Origin: a bacterium
Lineage (GTDB): Bacteria > Bacillota > Bacilli > Lactobacillales > Streptococcaceae
Assembly (NCBI GenBank): GCA_905221325.1
Contig: CAJNCS010000007.1
Span: forward strand, 1-64,000
DNA: 64,000 bases
Reading direction: 5' to 3'
The notes under the pieces are model-generated. The model did not search any database. It saw nothing but the letters and a program-made list of their open reading frames with translations, and was not told the DNA's origin. This document shows, piece after piece, positions 27,401 through 37,563 of the stretch. The translations under genes and the position numbers were made by a program. The stretch's first letter is position 1. Every line of letters begins with the position of its first letter.

Positions 27401-28360
27401 TAGTAATAAAAATCCAAATTCTCTTGCAGCTTCATTGAGTGGGATATCAATGTAACGGCCATATTTTCCAGTTGCGGTAAAGTCAGTACCGTCAGGCCAT
27501 TCTCCACTGCTTGGGTTTTTGACATCGCCCCAATACCAAAGAGATTTTTTGTCATAGTTGCCATCGGTGCGGTAGTAGTTGACACGGACAGTTCCTGCTG
27601 GCTGAGGACGGTAGTTGTATACCTTGTAGTTTTCATCTAGCCAAGCCTCGTTCATTTTGGGAGAGAGGCGCTCTACCGAACGGTCTCCTGTCAGGTTATC
27701 CCCTTTGGAATTATTGATGAGGAAGCTGACTTTCTTGGCTTGCTCATTTTTGAGTTTGACATCTAGATAATAGCCGTAGTCATCTTGCTTAGCATCCTTG
27801 AAGGACTTGGCTCCATTGGGCCAGTTCTCAGACGGCTTTTCAACATCGTCCCAAGTCCAAAGACCTTGAGAATCTTTGTTTTCTTCAGGGAGTTTTTTTA
27901 CATGGATGCGGAAGTGGTTGTCTGCGATGGGTTCTTCAGATGATGTGTAAGCTTGTGGTTTTTGATCTGAAGTTGGCGACGAAGTGCTGGCATTTGCTTT
28001 CTCTTCCTTGCTGTTAGCCTGCCTTGCAGTAGCATCTTCTGTTTTAGGTGTTTCTGGTGCCGTAGTAGTTTCCGCAGCTGGAGCTTCCTTCTTAGAATCA
28101 AGGGAAGCGTTTGCATTCTGTTGTTCAGAAATAGGCGTTTCCTTTTGAGTTTGACTAGTTTCAGTCTCAGTAGGAGCCTTGGTCACTACGCTAGTATTTT
28201 CCTGAGTTTGAGGAAGGTTTTCGTTGGCCGAAATAGTTGGCATTGCAGCAGAAAGTAGGACAATACTGGCACCAATAAGGACAGAACCAGTTCCGTTCTT
28301 CAAGGAACGAATACCGTAAATCATTTTTTTCTCAGTTTGAGATGGGATCTTTTTCATCAC
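24458..28360 (-). CDS. pulA: cell-wall-anchored pullulanase (SpuA type)
   Basis: A 1300-residue surface enzyme that cuts alpha-1,6 bonds in glycogen and pullulan; SpuA of pneumococcus attacks host glycogen. The signal peptide has the YSIRK-type motif (YGIRSLKNGTGSVLIG), then come a Ser/Thr/Glu-rich linker, two CBM41 modules (about 140-350, each with a 'LW.W.DV..PS..WP' block), a CBM48-like region, and the GH13 catalytic domain with YNWGYDP, nucleophile Asp in GFRFDMMGD, acid/base Glu in MLGEGW and Asp in AAHDNLT. A proline-rich spacer leads to LPNTG at 1266-1270, a membrane segment and KNKKKK. GGAG before the ATG supports MMKKIP; the second Met is an alternative. Confidence 0.95.
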   Translation of the reverse strand: MMKKIPSQTEKKMIYGIRSLKNGTGSVLIGASIVLLSAAMPTISANENLPQTQENTSVVTKAPTETETSQTQKETPISEQQNANASLDSKKEAPAAETTTAPETPKTEDATARQANSKEEKANASTSSPTSDQKPQAYTSSEEPIADNHFRIHVKKLPEENKDSQGLWTWDDVEKPSENWPNGAKSFKDAKQDDYGYYLDVKLKNEQAKKVSFLINNSKGDNLTGDRSVERLSPKMNEAWLDENYKVYNYRPQPAGTVRVNYYRTDGNYDKKSLWYWGDVKNPSSGEWPDGTDFTATGKYGRYIDIPLNEAAREFGFLLLDESKKGDDVKIRKEDYKFTDLKNHSQIFLKDDDETIYTNPYYVHDIRMTGAQHVAKSRIESSFSTLVGAKKDDILKHSSITDYQGNKVAITDVEVDEAGKKVTYISNFSDTQHPYTVSYNSDRFTTRSSWRLKDESYSYDGPLGATLKEDGKRVDLTLWSPSADKVSVVVYDKKDPEKVVGTVALEKGEKGTWKQTLDANSGLGISNYTGYYYHYQIERQGKTVLVLDPYAKSLAAWNSDLAKTDAAHKVAKAAFVDPSKLGPQDLTYGKIRNFKSREDAVIYEAHVRDFTSDPAIAKDLTKPFGTFEAFIEKLDYLKDLGVTHIQLLPVLSYYFVNELKNQERLSAYASSNSNYNWGYDPQNYFSLTGMYSSDPKDPEKRIAEFKNLINEIHKRGMGAILDVVYNHTANVDIFEDIEPNYYHFMDADGTPRTSFGGGRLGTTHYMSKRVLVDSIKYLVETYKVDGFRFDMMGDHDASSIEEAYKAARALNPNLIMLGEGWRTYAGDENMPTKAADQDWMKHTDTVAVFSDDIRNNLKSGYPNEGQPAFITGGKRDINTIFKNLIAQPTNFEADSPGDVIQYIAAHDNLTLFDIIAQSIKKDPSKAENYAEIHRRLRLGNLMVLTAQGTPFIHSGQEYGRTKQFLDPAYKTPVPEDKVPNKSHLLRDKDGKPFVYPYFIHDSYDSSDAVNKFDWTKATDSKAYPENVKSRDYMKGLIALRQSTDAFRLKSLQDIKERVQLITVPGKNGVEKEDVVIGYQITAPNGDIYAVFVNADDKAREFNLGTAFAHFRNAEVLADENQAGPVGIANPQGLEWTEKGLKLNALTATVLLVSQGGAIVAPAVEEKPEFDLSSSKQEHGQNNSQDNMSNRVVKPEQQTPAPQTKPDSAKPDAKVADAENKPSQATADSQAEQPAQEASVKEAVQNESVENSSKDNTPSPLAKQAELPNTGTESKSLLALAGFSILALLGLGWLIKNKKKK

Positions 28361-28388
28361 AATTCTCCTTGTATAGTTGTTCCTTATC

Positions 28389-28426
28389 AGTATAGCACGA
28401 GGTAAACATTAGTGCAAGCGTTTTCC
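28389..28426 (-). promoter_or_regulatory. pulA promoter with cre site
   Basis: Minus strand TTGCAC (28412-28417), 17 bases, TATACT (28389-28394) with TGC extension. The sequence 28413-28426 (plus strand TGCAAGCGTTTTCC) matches the CcpA cre consensus at 12 of 14 positions and covers the -35, so glucose repression by CcpA is expected. Confidence 0.72.
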
Positions 28427-28517
28427 CTAATTTTTGAGAGAAAATATAATGCTTCATTCTCTTGAAATTTTAAAATGATATATAGGAAAAGATTGTTTAA
28501 AAAATAGTAAAAAAACC

Positions 28518-28546
28518 TTGAAAAATCTGGCTAAGTAAGGTATAAT
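28518..28546 (+). promoter_or_regulatory. rpoBC promoter
   Basis: TTGAAA (28518-28523), 17 bases, TATAAT (28541-28546). The predicted start near 28553 leaves a leader of about 247 nt. Confidence 0.82.
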
Positions 28547-28552
28547 ATAAGT

Positions 28553-28799
28553 AATCATTTGTCGTAGGTTTTGTCTGAAATATTGTCCAGACAAGACTCA
28601 CAGCAGTTAAATCTTCTGAAAAAGTCAGATTTAGCTGCTCTTTTTGTGCTTTTTTTCAGGTTTTTGAGTGCTTGTAACAAAGATTTAAAGATTCTGAGAA
28701 TTCATCAAAGGGACATGGTGATAAGGTTTTTATAACCATATGACGATTAGAAAAGCCTGATTGATAAGGCTTGGAACTTATTTACAAAGGAGAATCATC
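28553..28799 (+). promoter_or_regulatory. structured rpoB leader with terminator-like hairpin
   Basis: The leader holds a hairpin TTGTCTG / CAGACAA (28571-28577 / 28588-28594), then a 13-bp stem (28602-28614 / 28627-28639, one wobble) followed by CTTTTTGTGCTTTTTTT, which looks like an intrinsic terminator. An alternative pairing TCTGA/TCAGA in its loop region could compete. Two more hairpins follow (ATGGT...ACCAT around 28715-28740 and AAGCCT / AGGCTT around 28754-28772). This is the picture of attenuation control of rpoBC; the signal is unknown. Confidence 0.6.
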
Positions 28800-31700
28800 T
28801 TGGCAGGACATGACGTTCAATACGGGAAACATCGTACCCGTCGTAGTTTTTCAAGAATCAAAGAAGTTCTTGACTTACCAAATTTGATTGAAATTCAAAC
28901 AGATTCATTCAAAGCTTTCCTAGACCATGGTCTTAAGGAAGTGTTTGAAGATGTATTGCCAATTTCAAACTTCACAGACACAATGGAGTTGGAATTTGTT
29001 GGCTATGAAATCAAGGAACCAAAATACACACTTGAAGAAGCACGTATCCACGATGCTAGCTACTCAGCACCAATTTTTGTAACCTTCCGCTTGATCAATA
29101 AAGAAACAGGCGAAATCAAGACACAAGAAGTCTTCTTTGGTGATTTCCCAATCATGACCGAAATGGGTACTTTCATCATCAATGGTGGTGAACGTATTAT
29201 CGTATCTCAGTTGGTCCGCTCACCAGGTGTTTACTTTAATGACAAAGTGGATAAGAACGGTAAAGTAGGCTACGGTTCTACTGTTATCCCTAACCGTGGA
29301 GCTTGGTTGGAACTTGAAAGCGACTCAAAAGACATCGCTTATACTCGTATCGACCGTACTCGTAAGATTCCATTTACGACCTTGGTTCGTGCGCTTGGTT
29401 TCTCAGGTGATGATGAAATCTTTGATATCTTCGGTGACAGCGAATTGGTTCGCAATACTGTTGAAAAAGATATCCACAAGAATCCAATGGACTCTCGTAC
29501 AGACGAAGCCTTAAAAGAAATCTACGAACGCCTTCGTCCAGGTGAGCCTAAGACTGCTGAAAGCTCACGTAGCTTGCTTGTGGCACGTTTCTTCGATCCA
29601 CGCCGCTATGATTTAGCCGCAGTTGGTCGTTACAAGATCAATAAAAAACTCAATGTTAAAACACGCTTGCTCAACCAAACCATTGCGGAGCCATTGGTAG
29701 ACCCTGAAACTGGTGAAATCTTGGTAGAAGCTGGTACCGTTATGACTCGTAGCGTGATTGAAAGCATCGAGAGTCACTTGGATGGCGACTTGAACAAGAT
29801 CGTTTATATTCCAAACGATGCAGCTGTTCTGACAGAACCAGTTGTGCTTCAAAAATTCAAGGTTGTTGCCCCAACGGACCCAGACCGTGTTGTAACCATC
29901 ATCGGAAATGCCAATCCAGACGACAAGGTTCGTGTTGTAACTCCTGCAGATATCCTTGCAGAGATGAGCTACTTCCTTAACTTGGCAGAAGGTATCGGAC
30001 GTGTGGATGATATTGACCACCTTGGGAACCGTCGTATCCGTGCAGTTGGTGAATTGCTTGCTAACCAAGTACGTCTTGGACTTTCTCGTATGGAACGTAA
30101 TGTCCGTGAACGTATGTCTGTTCAGGACAATGAAGTTTTAACACCACAACAAATCATCAACATCCGTCCTGTAACAGCTGCGGTTAAAGAATTCTTTGGT
30201 TCATCACAGTTGTCACAGTTCATGGACCAACACAACCCGCTATCAGAACTATCACACAAACGTCGTTTGTCAGCCTTGGGACCTGGTGGTTTGACACGTG
30301 ACCGTGCTGGATATGAAGTACGTGACGTGCACTATACTCACTATGGTCGTATGTGTCCGATCGAGACACCTGAAGGACCAAACATCGGTTTGATTAATAA
30401 CTTGTCATCTTACGGACACTTGAACAAGTATGGATTTGTTCAAACACCATACCGTAAGGTTGACCGTGAAACAGGTGTTGTGACCAATGAAATCGTTTGG
30501 TTGACAGCCGATGAAGAAGATGAATTTACTGTAGCGCAGGCTAACTCTCGTCTTAATGAAGATGGAACATTTGCTGAGAAAGTTGTCATGGGACGTCACC
30601 AAGGGGTCAACCAAGAGTATCCAGCAGAAGTGGTTGACTACATGGACGTGTCACCAAAACAAGTAGTTGCCGTTGCGACTGCATGTATTCCTTTCTTGGA
30701 AAACGATGACTCCAACCGTGCCCTCATGGGTGCCAACATGCAACGTCAGGCTGTGCCTTTGATTGATCCAAAAGCACCTTACGTTGGTACAGGTATGGAG
30801 TATCAAGCAGCTCATGACTCTGGAGCGGCTGTTATTGCTCAGTATGATGGTAAAGTTACCTACGCAGATGCTGACAAGGTAGAAGTACGCCGCGAAGATG
30901 GTTCATTGGACGTTTACCACATCCAAAAATTCCGTCGTTCAAACTCAGGTACTGCCTACAACCAACGCACTCTCGTTAAAGTTGGTGATGTCGTTGAAAA
31001 AGGCGACTTTATCGCTGACGGACCTTCTATGGAAAAAGGGGAAATGGCGCTTGGACAAAACCCAATCGTTGCCTACATGACATGGGAAGGTTACAACTTC
31101 GAGGATGCCGTTATCATGAGCGAACGCTTGGTCAAAGACGATGTCTACACATCTGTCCACCTCGAAGAATATGAATCAGAAACCCGCGATACAAAGCTTG
31201 GGCCTGAAGAAATTACTCGTGAAATTCCAAACGTTGGGGAAGATGCCCTTAAAGACCTTGACGAAATGGGTATTATCCGTATCGGTGCTGAGGTTAAAGA
31301 AGGAGATATCCTTGTAGGTAAAGTCACACCTAAGGGAGAGAAAGACCTTTCAGCTGAAGAACGTCTCTTGCACGCTATCTTCGGAGACAAGTCTCGTGAA
31401 GTGCGTGACACTTCTCTTCGTGTACCTCACGGTGCCGATGGTGTCGTTCGTGATGTTAAGATCTTTACACGTGCAAATGGAGATGAGTTGCAATCAGGTG
31501 TTAACATGCTGGTTCGCGTCTACATCGCTCAAAAACGTAAGATCAAGGTCGGAGATAAGATGGCTGGACGTCACGGAAACAAAGGGGTTGTCTCTCGTAT
31601 CGTCCCTGTAGAAGACATGCCTTACCTTCCAGACGGAACTCCAGTCGATATCATGTTGAACCCACTTGGGGTGCCATCACGTATGAATATCGGTCAGGTT

Positions 31701-32411
31701 ATGGAGCTTCACCTTGGTATGGCAGCTCGTACTCTTGGTATCCACATCGCAACGCCAGTCTTTGACGGAGCAAGTTCTGAAGACCTTTGGTCAACCGTTA
31801 AAGAAGCAGGTATGGATAGCGATGCTAAGACAATCCTTTACGATGGACGTACAGGTGAGCCGTTTGACAACCGTGTATCAGTTGGTGTCATGTACATGAT
31901 CAAACTCCACCACATGGTTGATGATAAATTGCACGCGCGTTCAGTCGGACCTTACTCAACCGTTACTCAACAGCCACTTGGAGGTAAAGCTCAGTTTGGT
32001 GGACAACGTTTCGGTGAGATGGAGGTTTGGGCTCTTGAAGCCTACGGTGCGTCAAATGTTCTTCAAGAAATCTTGACTTACAAATCTGACGATATCAACG
32101 GACGTTTGAGAGCTTATGAAGCTATTACAAAAGGAAAACCAATTCCAAAACCAGGTGTTCCAGAATCCTTCCGAGTTCTTGTAAAAGAATTGCAATCTCT
32201 TGGTCTTGACATGCGTGTCCTTGACGAAGATGATCAAGAGGTGGAACTTCGTGACTTGGATGAAGGAATGGACGAAGATGTCATCCACGTAGATGACCTT
32301 GAAAAAGCCCGCGAAAAAGCAGCCCAAGAGGCTAAAGCAGCCTTTGAAGCTGAAGAGGCTGAGAAAGCAACAAAAGCGGAAGCAACAGAAGAAACTGCTG
32401 AACAAGAATAA
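28800..32411 (+). CDS. rpoB: DNA-directed RNA polymerase subunit beta
   Basis: The beta subunit of RNA polymerase. With the TTG start at 28800, preceded by AAAGGAG at 28786-28792, it has 1203 residues, the pneumococcal length, and begins with AGHDVQYG; an earlier start at 28761 has no ribosome site. The rifampicin cluster ('[20 protein letters not shown]' and following) is of the usual susceptible sequence. The C-terminal tail is Glu/Ala-rich. rpoC follows after 32 bases. Confidence 0.97.
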   Translation: MAGHDVQYGKHRTRRSFSRIKEVLDLPNLIEIQTDSFKAFLDHGLKEVFEDVLPISNFTDTMELEFVGYEIKEPKYTLEEARIHDASYSAPIFVTFRLINKETGEIKTQEVFFGDFPIMTEMGTFIINGGERIIVSQLVRSPGVYFNDKVDKNGKVGYGSTVIPNRGAWLELESDSKDIAYTRIDRTRKIPFTTLVRALGFSGDDEIFDIFGDSELVRNTVEKDIHKNPMDSRTDEALKEIYERLRPGEPKTAESSRSLLVARFFDPRRYDLAAVGRYKINKKLNVKTRLLNQTIAEPLVDPETGEILVEAGTVMTRSVIESIESHLDGDLNKIVYIPNDAAVLTEPVVLQKFKVVAPTDPDRVVTIIGNANPDDKVRVVTPADILAEMSYFLNLAEGIGRVDDIDHLGNRRIRAVGELLANQVRLGLSRMERNVRERMSVQDNEVLTPQQIINIRPVTAAVKEFFGSSQLSQFMDQHNPLSELSHKRRLSALGPGGLTRDRAGYEVRDVHYTHYGRMCPIETPEGPNIGLINNLSSYGHLNKYGFVQTPYRKVDRETGVVTNEIVWLTADEEDEFTVAQANSRLNEDGTFAEKVVMGRHQGVNQEYPAEVVDYMDVSPKQVVAVATACIPFLENDDSNRALMGANMQRQAVPLIDPKAPYVGTGMEYQAAHDSGAAVIAQYDGKVTYADADKVEVRREDGSLDVYHIQKFRRSNSGTAYNQRTLVKVGDVVEKGDFIADGPSMEKGEMALGQNPIVAYMTWEGYNFEDAVIMSERLVKDDVYTSVHLEEYESETRDTKLGPEEITREIPNVGEDALKDLDEMGIIRIGAEVKEGDILVGKVTPKGEKDLSAEERLLHAIFGDKSREVRDTSLRVPHGADGVVRDVKIFTRANGDELQSGVNMLVRVYIAQKRKIKVGDKMAGRHGNKGVVSRIVPVEDMPYLPDGTPVDIMLNPLGVPSRMNIGQVMELHLGMAARTLGIHIATPVFDGASSEDLWSTVKEAGMDSDAKTILYDGRTGEPFDNRVSVGVMYMIKLHHMVDDKLHARSVGPYSTVTQQPLGGKAQFGGQRFGEMEVWALEAYGASNVLQEILTYKSDDINGRLRAYEAITKGKPIPKPGVPESFRVLVKELQSLGLDMRVLDEDDQEVELRDLDEGMDEDVIHVDDLEKAREKAAQEAKAAFEAEEAEKATKAEATEETAEQE

Positions 32412-32443
32412 GCAGTTCACTTAGAATAGAAAGGGAAGAAATA

Positions 32444-35400
32444 GTGGTTGATGTAAATCGTTTTAAAAGTATGCAAATCACCCTAGCTTCTCCAAGCAAA
32501 GTCCGTTCATGGTCTTATGGAGAAGTCAAAAAACCTGAAACAATCAATTACCGTACCTTGAAACCAGAACGTGAAGGACTCTTTGACGAAGTCATTTTTG
32601 GTCCTACGAAAGACTGGGAATGTGCTTGTGGTAAGTACAAACGTATTCGCTACAGAGGGATTGTTTGTGACCGCTGTGGGGTTGAAGTAACGCGTACAAA
32701 AGTTCGTCGTGAGCGTATGGGGCACATCGAGTTGAAAGCTCCTGTATCTCACATCTGGTATTTCAAGGGGATTCCAAGTCGTATGGGCTTGACCCTTGAT
32801 ATGAGCCCTCGTGCCCTCGAGGAAGTTATCTACTTTGCGGCTTATGTGGTGATTGATCCGAAGGATACTCCACTTGAGCACAAATCAATCATGACAGAGC
32901 GCGAATACCGTGAGCGCTTGCGTGAGTATGGCTATGGATCATTCGTTGCCAAGATGGGTGCCGAAGCCATCCAAGACCTTTTGAAACAAGTAGATCTTGA
33001 AAAAGAAATTGTTGAACTCAAAGAAGAGTTGAAAACAGCTACTGGACAAAAACGTGTCAAAGCTATCCGTCGTTTGGATGTTTTGGATGCCTTTTACAAG
33101 TCTGGCAACAAACCTGAATGGATGATTCTCAACATCCTTCCAGTTATCCCACCAGATCTTCGTCCAATGTTGCAGTTGGATGGTGGCCGTTTTGCCTCGT
33201 CTGACTTGAATGACCTTTACCGTCGTGTTATCAACCGTAACAACCGTTTGGCTCGTTTGCTTGAGTTGAATGCACCAGGTATCATCGTTCAAAATGAGAA
33301 GCGTATGCTTCAAGAAGCGGTTGACGCTTTGATTGACAATGGTCGTCGTGGTCGTCCAATCACAGGGCCAGGTAGCCGTCCACTCAAATCATTGAGCCAC
33401 ATGCTCAAAGGTAAACAAGGACGCTTCCGTCAAAACTTGCTTGGTAAACGTGTTGACTTCTCAGGACGTTCTGTTATCGCCGTTGGTCCAACTCTTAAGA
33501 TGTACCAATGTGGTGTGCCACGTGAAATGGCGATCGAGCTCTTTAAACCATTCGTTATGCGTGAAATCGTTGCCCGTGACATCGTGCAAAACGTGAAAGC
33601 AGCTAAACGCTTGGTAGAACGTGGAGATGAACGTATCTGGGATATCCTCGAAGAAGTTATCAAAGAACACCCAGTTCTTCTGAACCGGGCACCGACCCTT
33701 CACCGTTTGGGGATCCAAGCCTTCGAGCCAGTCTTGATTGACGGGAAAGCTCTTCGCTTGCACCCGCTTGTCTGTGAAGCCTACAATGCCGACTTTGACG
33801 GGGACCAAATGGCCATCCACGTACCACTTTCAGAAGAAGCCCAAGCAGAAGCTCGTATCCTCATGCTAGCTGCTGAGCACATTTTGAACCCGAAAGATGG
33901 TAAACCAGTTGTTACTCCATCTCAGGACATGGTTTTGGGTAACTATTACTTGACCATGGAAGAAGCTGGTCGTGAAGGTGAAGGAATGGTCTTCAAAGAC
34001 CGTGACGAAGCTGTTATGGCTTACCGTAATGGTTACGTTCACCTCCACTCACGTGTTGGTATTGCAACAGACAGCCTCAACAAACCTTGGACTGAAGAGC
34101 AAAAACACAAGGTCTTGCTGACAACAGTTGGTAAAATCCTCTTCAACGACATCATGCCAGAAGGTCTACCTTACTTGCAAGAACCTACAAATGCTAACTT
34201 GACGGAAGGCGTTCCAGCTAAGTACTTCTTGCCACTCGGTGGAGATATCAAGGAAGCCATTCGCAACCTTGAACTCAACCCTCCATTCAAGAAGAAAAAC
34301 CTTGGAAATATCATCGCTGAAATCTTCAAGCGTTTCCGTACGACAGAAACTTCTGCTCTACTTGACCGCATGAAGAACCTCGGTTACCACCACTCAACTC
34401 TTGCAGGTTTGACAGTAGGTATTGCCGATATCCCAGTTGTTGAAGACAAGGCTGAAATCATCGAAGAATCACACAAACGTGTAGAACAAATCACCAAACA
34501 ATTCCGTCGTGGTATGATTACGGACGATGAGCGCTACAACGCTGTTACAGCTGAATGGCGTGCAGCCCGTGAAAAATTGGAGAAACGTTTGGTTGCCAAC
34601 CAAGATCCTAAGAACCCAATCGTTATGATGATGGACTCTGGAGCTCGTGGTAACATCTCAAACTTCTCACAGCTTGCCGGTATGCGTGGTCTGATGGCGG
34701 CTCCGAACGGACGTATCATGGAATTGCCGATCCTTTCAAACTTCCGTGAAGGTCTGTCAGTACTCGAAATGTTCTTCTCAACTCACGGAGCCCGTAAGGG
34801 TATGACCGATACGGCCCTTAAGACAGCCGACTCAGGTTACTTGACTCGTCGTTTGGTTGACGTGGCCCAAGACGTTATCATCCGTGAGGACGACTGTGGA
34901 ACAGACCGTGGTCTCTTGATCCGCTCTATCGCAGAAGGAAAAGAGATGATCGAGTCTCTCGAAGAACGCCTCAATGGTCGTTACACTAAGAAAACTGTTA
35001 AACATCCAGAAACTGGTGCGGTTATCATCGGTCCAAATGAGTTGATTACAGAAGACAAGGCGCGTGAAATTGTCAATGCTGGCGTGGAAGAAGTTACTAT
35101 CCGTTCCGTATTTACATGTAACACTCGTCATGGTGTCTGCCGTCACTGTTACGGTATCAACTTAGCGACTGGTGATGCGGTTGAAGTTGGTGAAGCAGTT
35201 GGTACAATCGCTGCCCAATCTATCGGGGAACCTGGTACACAGCTTACAATGCGTACCTTCCACACGGGTGGGGTTGCCTCAAATACCGATATCACTCAGG
35301 GTCTTCCTCGTGTCCAAGAAATCTTTGAAGCCCGCAATCCGAAAGGGGAAGCGGTCATCACAGAGGTCAAAGGACAAGTTACAGCCATCGAAGAAGACGC

Positions 35401-36109
35401 ATCAACTCGTACCAAGAAAGTCTTTGTTAAGGGAGAAACTGGCGAAGGTGAATATGTCGTTCCATTTACAGCACGTATGCGTGTCGAAGTTGGAGACCAA
35501 GTCTCTCGCGGTGCAGCCTTGACAGAAGGTTCTATCCAACCAAAACGTCTCCTTGCTGTTCGTGATGTCTTGTCAGTTGAAACTTACCTTCTCGGTGAAG
35601 TACAAAAAGTTTACCGCAGCCAAGGGGTAGAAATCGGTGACAAACACATCGAGGTAATGGTTCGTCAAATGATCCGTAAAGTTCGTGTCATGGATCCAGG
35701 GGATACAGATCTTCTCATGGGTACTCTCATGGATATCAACGACTTTACAGATGCCAACAAGGATGTTCTTATCGCAGGTGGAGTTCCAGCGACAGGTCGT
35801 CCAGTCCTTATGGGAATCACCAAAGCCTCACTTGAAACCAACAGTTTCTTGTCAGCGGCTTCCTTCCAGGAAACAACCCGTGTCCTTACAGATGCAGCCA
35901 TCCGTGGTAAGAAAGATCATCTCCTTGGACTTAAAGAAAATGTCATCATCGGTAAGATCATCCCAGCAGGTACTGGTATGGCTCGCTACCGTAACCTTGA
36001 ACCACAGGCTATCAATGAAGCAGCATATCTGGCTCCAGAACAAGAAGAGACAGAACTTGCTCCAGTAGAGGACGCTGTGGAAATCCAAGTTGAGGAAACA
36101 GTAGAATAA
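32444..36109 (+). CDS. rpoC: DNA-directed RNA polymerase subunit beta'
   Basis: The beta' subunit, 1221 residues from a GTG start preceded by AAGGGAAG. The N-terminal zinc-binding cysteines ([19 protein letters not shown]) and the catalytic magnesium loop NADFDGDQM are present, as are the bridge helix and trigger loop regions ('[19 protein letters not shown]'). It is co-transcribed with rpoB and ends at a UUCG-loop terminator. Confidence 0.97.
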   Translation: MVDVNRFKSMQITLASPSKVRSWSYGEVKKPETINYRTLKPEREGLFDEVIFGPTKDWECACGKYKRIRYRGIVCDRCGVEVTRTKVRRERMGHIELKAPVSHIWYFKGIPSRMGLTLDMSPRALEEVIYFAAYVVIDPKDTPLEHKSIMTEREYRERLREYGYGSFVAKMGAEAIQDLLKQVDLEKEIVELKEELKTATGQKRVKAIRRLDVLDAFYKSGNKPEWMILNILPVIPPDLRPMLQLDGGRFASSDLNDLYRRVINRNNRLARLLELNAPGIIVQNEKRMLQEAVDALIDNGRRGRPITGPGSRPLKSLSHMLKGKQGRFRQNLLGKRVDFSGRSVIAVGPTLKMYQCGVPREMAIELFKPFVMREIVARDIVQNVKAAKRLVERGDERIWDILEEVIKEHPVLLNRAPTLHRLGIQAFEPVLIDGKALRLHPLVCEAYNADFDGDQMAIHVPLSEEAQAEARILMLAAEHILNPKDGKPVVTPSQDMVLGNYYLTMEEAGREGEGMVFKDRDEAVMAYRNGYVHLHSRVGIATDSLNKPWTEEQKHKVLLTTVGKILFNDIMPEGLPYLQEPTNANLTEGVPAKYFLPLGGDIKEAIRNLELNPPFKKKNLGNIIAEIFKRFRTTETSALLDRMKNLGYHHSTLAGLTVGIADIPVVEDKAEIIEESHKRVEQITKQFRRGMITDDERYNAVTAEWRAAREKLEKRLVANQDPKNPIVMMMDSGARGNISNFSQLAGMRGLMAAPNGRIMELPILSNFREGLSVLEMFFSTHGARKGMTDTALKTADSGYLTRRLVDVAQDVIIREDDCGTDRGLLIRSIAEGKEMIESLEERLNGRYTKKTVKHPETGAVIIGPNELITEDKAREIVNAGVEEVTIRSVFTCNTRHGVCRHCYGINLATGDAVEVGEAVGTIAAQSIGEPGTQLTMRTFHTGGVASNTDITQGLPRVQEIFEARNPKGEAVITEVKGQVTAIEEDASTRTKKVFVKGETGEGEYVVPFTARMRVEVGDQVSRGAALTEGSIQPKRLLAVRDVLSVETYLLGEVQKVYRSQGVEIGDKHIEVMVRQMIRKVRVMDPGDTDLLMGTLMDINDFTDANKDVLIAGGVPATGRPVLMGITKASLETNSFLSAASFQETTRVLTDAAIRGKKDHLLGLKENVIIGKIIPAGTGMARYRNLEPQAINEAAYLAPEQEETELAPVEDAVEIQVEETVE

Positions 36110-36118
36110 AAAGTAAAT

Positions 36119-36146
36119 AAGAGGGCCTTCGGGCTCTCTTTTGTTT
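36119..36146 (+). terminator. rpoBC terminator
   Basis: AAGAGGGCC, UUCG-type tetraloop, GGCTCTCTT, then TTGTTTT. Confidence 0.9.
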
Positions 36147-36392
36147 TACTCTTCTACCTATTGGTGTTAGGTCAGCACGACGCAATATCTCTCAAATCGC
36201 TTCAACAATTTTTATAGTTCATTCTCAAAAAAGCAAAAAATATCGAATAGGGGTCTGTCAGAACTTAAAAATAATCCTCACCAATAATTTTCCATTTTGT
36301 CAGTTGAGCGTTAAAACAGGACACTTGAGAAGAAGGGAGGGATTTTATCTTTCTCGCAGAGTATAATCATGTATACGAAGGGAGAACTGAAA
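36147..36392. other. intergenic region with a single -10
   Basis: About 245 bases without a gene. I see only a TATAAT at 36362-36367, placed to start a transcript near 36374 for the membrane protein that follows, and its GGGAG ribosome site at 36380-36384. Confidence 0.5.
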
Positions 36393-37016
36393 ATGATAAA
36401 ATCTATTCGCATCTTATTGTTGCTGGCTTTGATCCAGATTAGTCTGAGTAGCTGTTTACTGTGGAAGGGATCCGTCTTAACCTTAAAGCAATCAAGCGCC
36501 TATTTTCTAGTGTTTATCGTATTGGCATCAGGTCTGTGCGCGGGGATGAATTTCTTTTATACCCAAGATCAGGATGTCCATAGCATTATAAATAGTCAGA
36601 AAAAAGTGAAACTATTTTATAGTACCTTGTTGGTTTTAAACCTAGTAGGTGTCTGTCTGGTGTTGTCGGAGACTATTTTAACACAGACAGCTGTTCAGCA
36701 AGAGCTGGTAGATCTTTTCTTGCCCTCCTTCTTTTTCTTATTTGGCATTGATTTACTTGTCTTTTTACCGCTTGAAAAATACAGCCGAGATTTGGGAACC
36801 GCTCTCAATAAGAAAAAAACAGTTGTCCTGACAGTTCTGGCAACCTTGTTGTTCTTGAGAAATCCAATGACGGTTTTATCTATTGTTTTTTATGTTGGTT
36901 TGGGATTCATTTTTGCTCGATTTTTATTCCCAAAATCTATGAGAAGAGAATTTTCTTTTTACGGTCATGTGATCCGAGATATTTTACTTGTTAGCGCCAT
37001 GTGTATATTTTTTTAA
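36393..37016 (+). CDS. hypothetical integral membrane protein
   Basis: I do not recognise this 207-residue protein. It is strongly hydrophobic, with about six predicted membrane segments and short charged loops (KKVK, LEKYSRD, KKKT). The start at 36393 follows GGGAGAACTGAAA; an ATG at 36369 would lie before the expected transcript start. No conserved motif was seen. It stands alone between rpoC and tsaE. Confidence 0.72.
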   Translation: MIKSIRILLLLALIQISLSSCLLWKGSVLTLKQSSAYFLVFIVLASGLCAGMNFFYTQDQDVHSIINSQKKVKLFYSTLLVLNLVGVCLVLSETILTQTAVQQELVDLFLPSFFFLFGIDLLVFLPLEKYSRDLGTALNKKKTVVLTVLATLLFLRNPMTVLSIVFYVGLGFIFARFLFPKSMRREFSFYGHVIRDILLVSAMCIFF

Positions 37017-37104
37017 AAACACTTTTCTATCAATAAAAATCCCTTATTTTACCAAAGTTGTTATAGTAAGTTTGTAAAGAAAATTCACACAAAAGAAAAC
37101 TTTT

Positions 37105-37113
37105 TGGTATAAT
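37105..37113 (+). promoter_or_regulatory. tsaE promoter (leaderless arrangement)
   Basis: TGGTATAAT. Seven bases after the -10 is position 37120, the A of the ATG. Confidence 0.72.
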
Positions 37114-37119
37114 AGTAGC

Positions 37120-37563
37120 ATGTACACAAAAAATGAAGAAGAGCTGATCAATCTGGGAGAACGCCTAGGAACCTTGCTCCAAAAAAATGATGTTTTGATC
37201 TTGTCCGGAGAATTGGGTGCTGGTAAAACAACCTTTACAAAGGGTCTTGCCAAGGGCTTGGGTATTCGTCAGATGATCAAAAGTCCAACTTACACCATCG
37301 TGAGAGAGTATGAGGGTCGCCTTCCGCTCTACCACTTGGATGTCTATCGGATTGAGGGGGATGCTGATTCTATTGACTTGGATGAGTTTCTCTTCGGTGG
37401 TGGTGTGACCGTTATTGAGTGGGGTCATCTTTTAGGTAAGGATTTACCAGATTCCTATTTGGAGTTGGAACTCTTGAAAGAAGCTGAAGGTCGTCGCCTC
37501 TATTTTACCGCTCAGGGTTCTCGTGCTGAGGAATTGATTAAGGAGCTTCAAGATGGAGTATGA
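37120..37563 (+). CDS. tsaE: tRNA threonylcarbamoyladenosine biosynthesis ATPase TsaE
   Basis: A 147-residue P-loop ATPase that works with TsaB and TsaD to make t6A37 in tRNAs reading ANN codons. Walker A is GELGAGKTT, followed by 'IKSPTYTIVREY' and the 'YHLDVYRI' and 'VIEWG' blocks diagnostic of the family. There is no Shine-Dalgarno sequence and the ATG coincides with the predicted transcript start, so the mRNA is probably leaderless. It overlaps the downstream GNAT gene by 11 bases; tsaE-GNAT-lytR form one operon, as in pneumococcus. Confidence 0.94.
   Translation: MYTKNEEELINLGERLGTLLQKNDVLILSGELGAGKTTFTKGLAKGLGIRQMIKSPTYTIVREYEGRLPLYHLDVYRIEGDADSIDLDEFLFGGGVTVIEWGHLLGKDLPDSYLELELLKEAEGRRLYFTAQGSRAEELIKELQDGV

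Noticed and set aside
28761-28799. Longer rpoB from 28761
   Set aside because: The TTG at 28800 has a good AAAGGAG and gives the usual 1203-residue protein starting AGHDVQYG; the longer form has no ribosome site.
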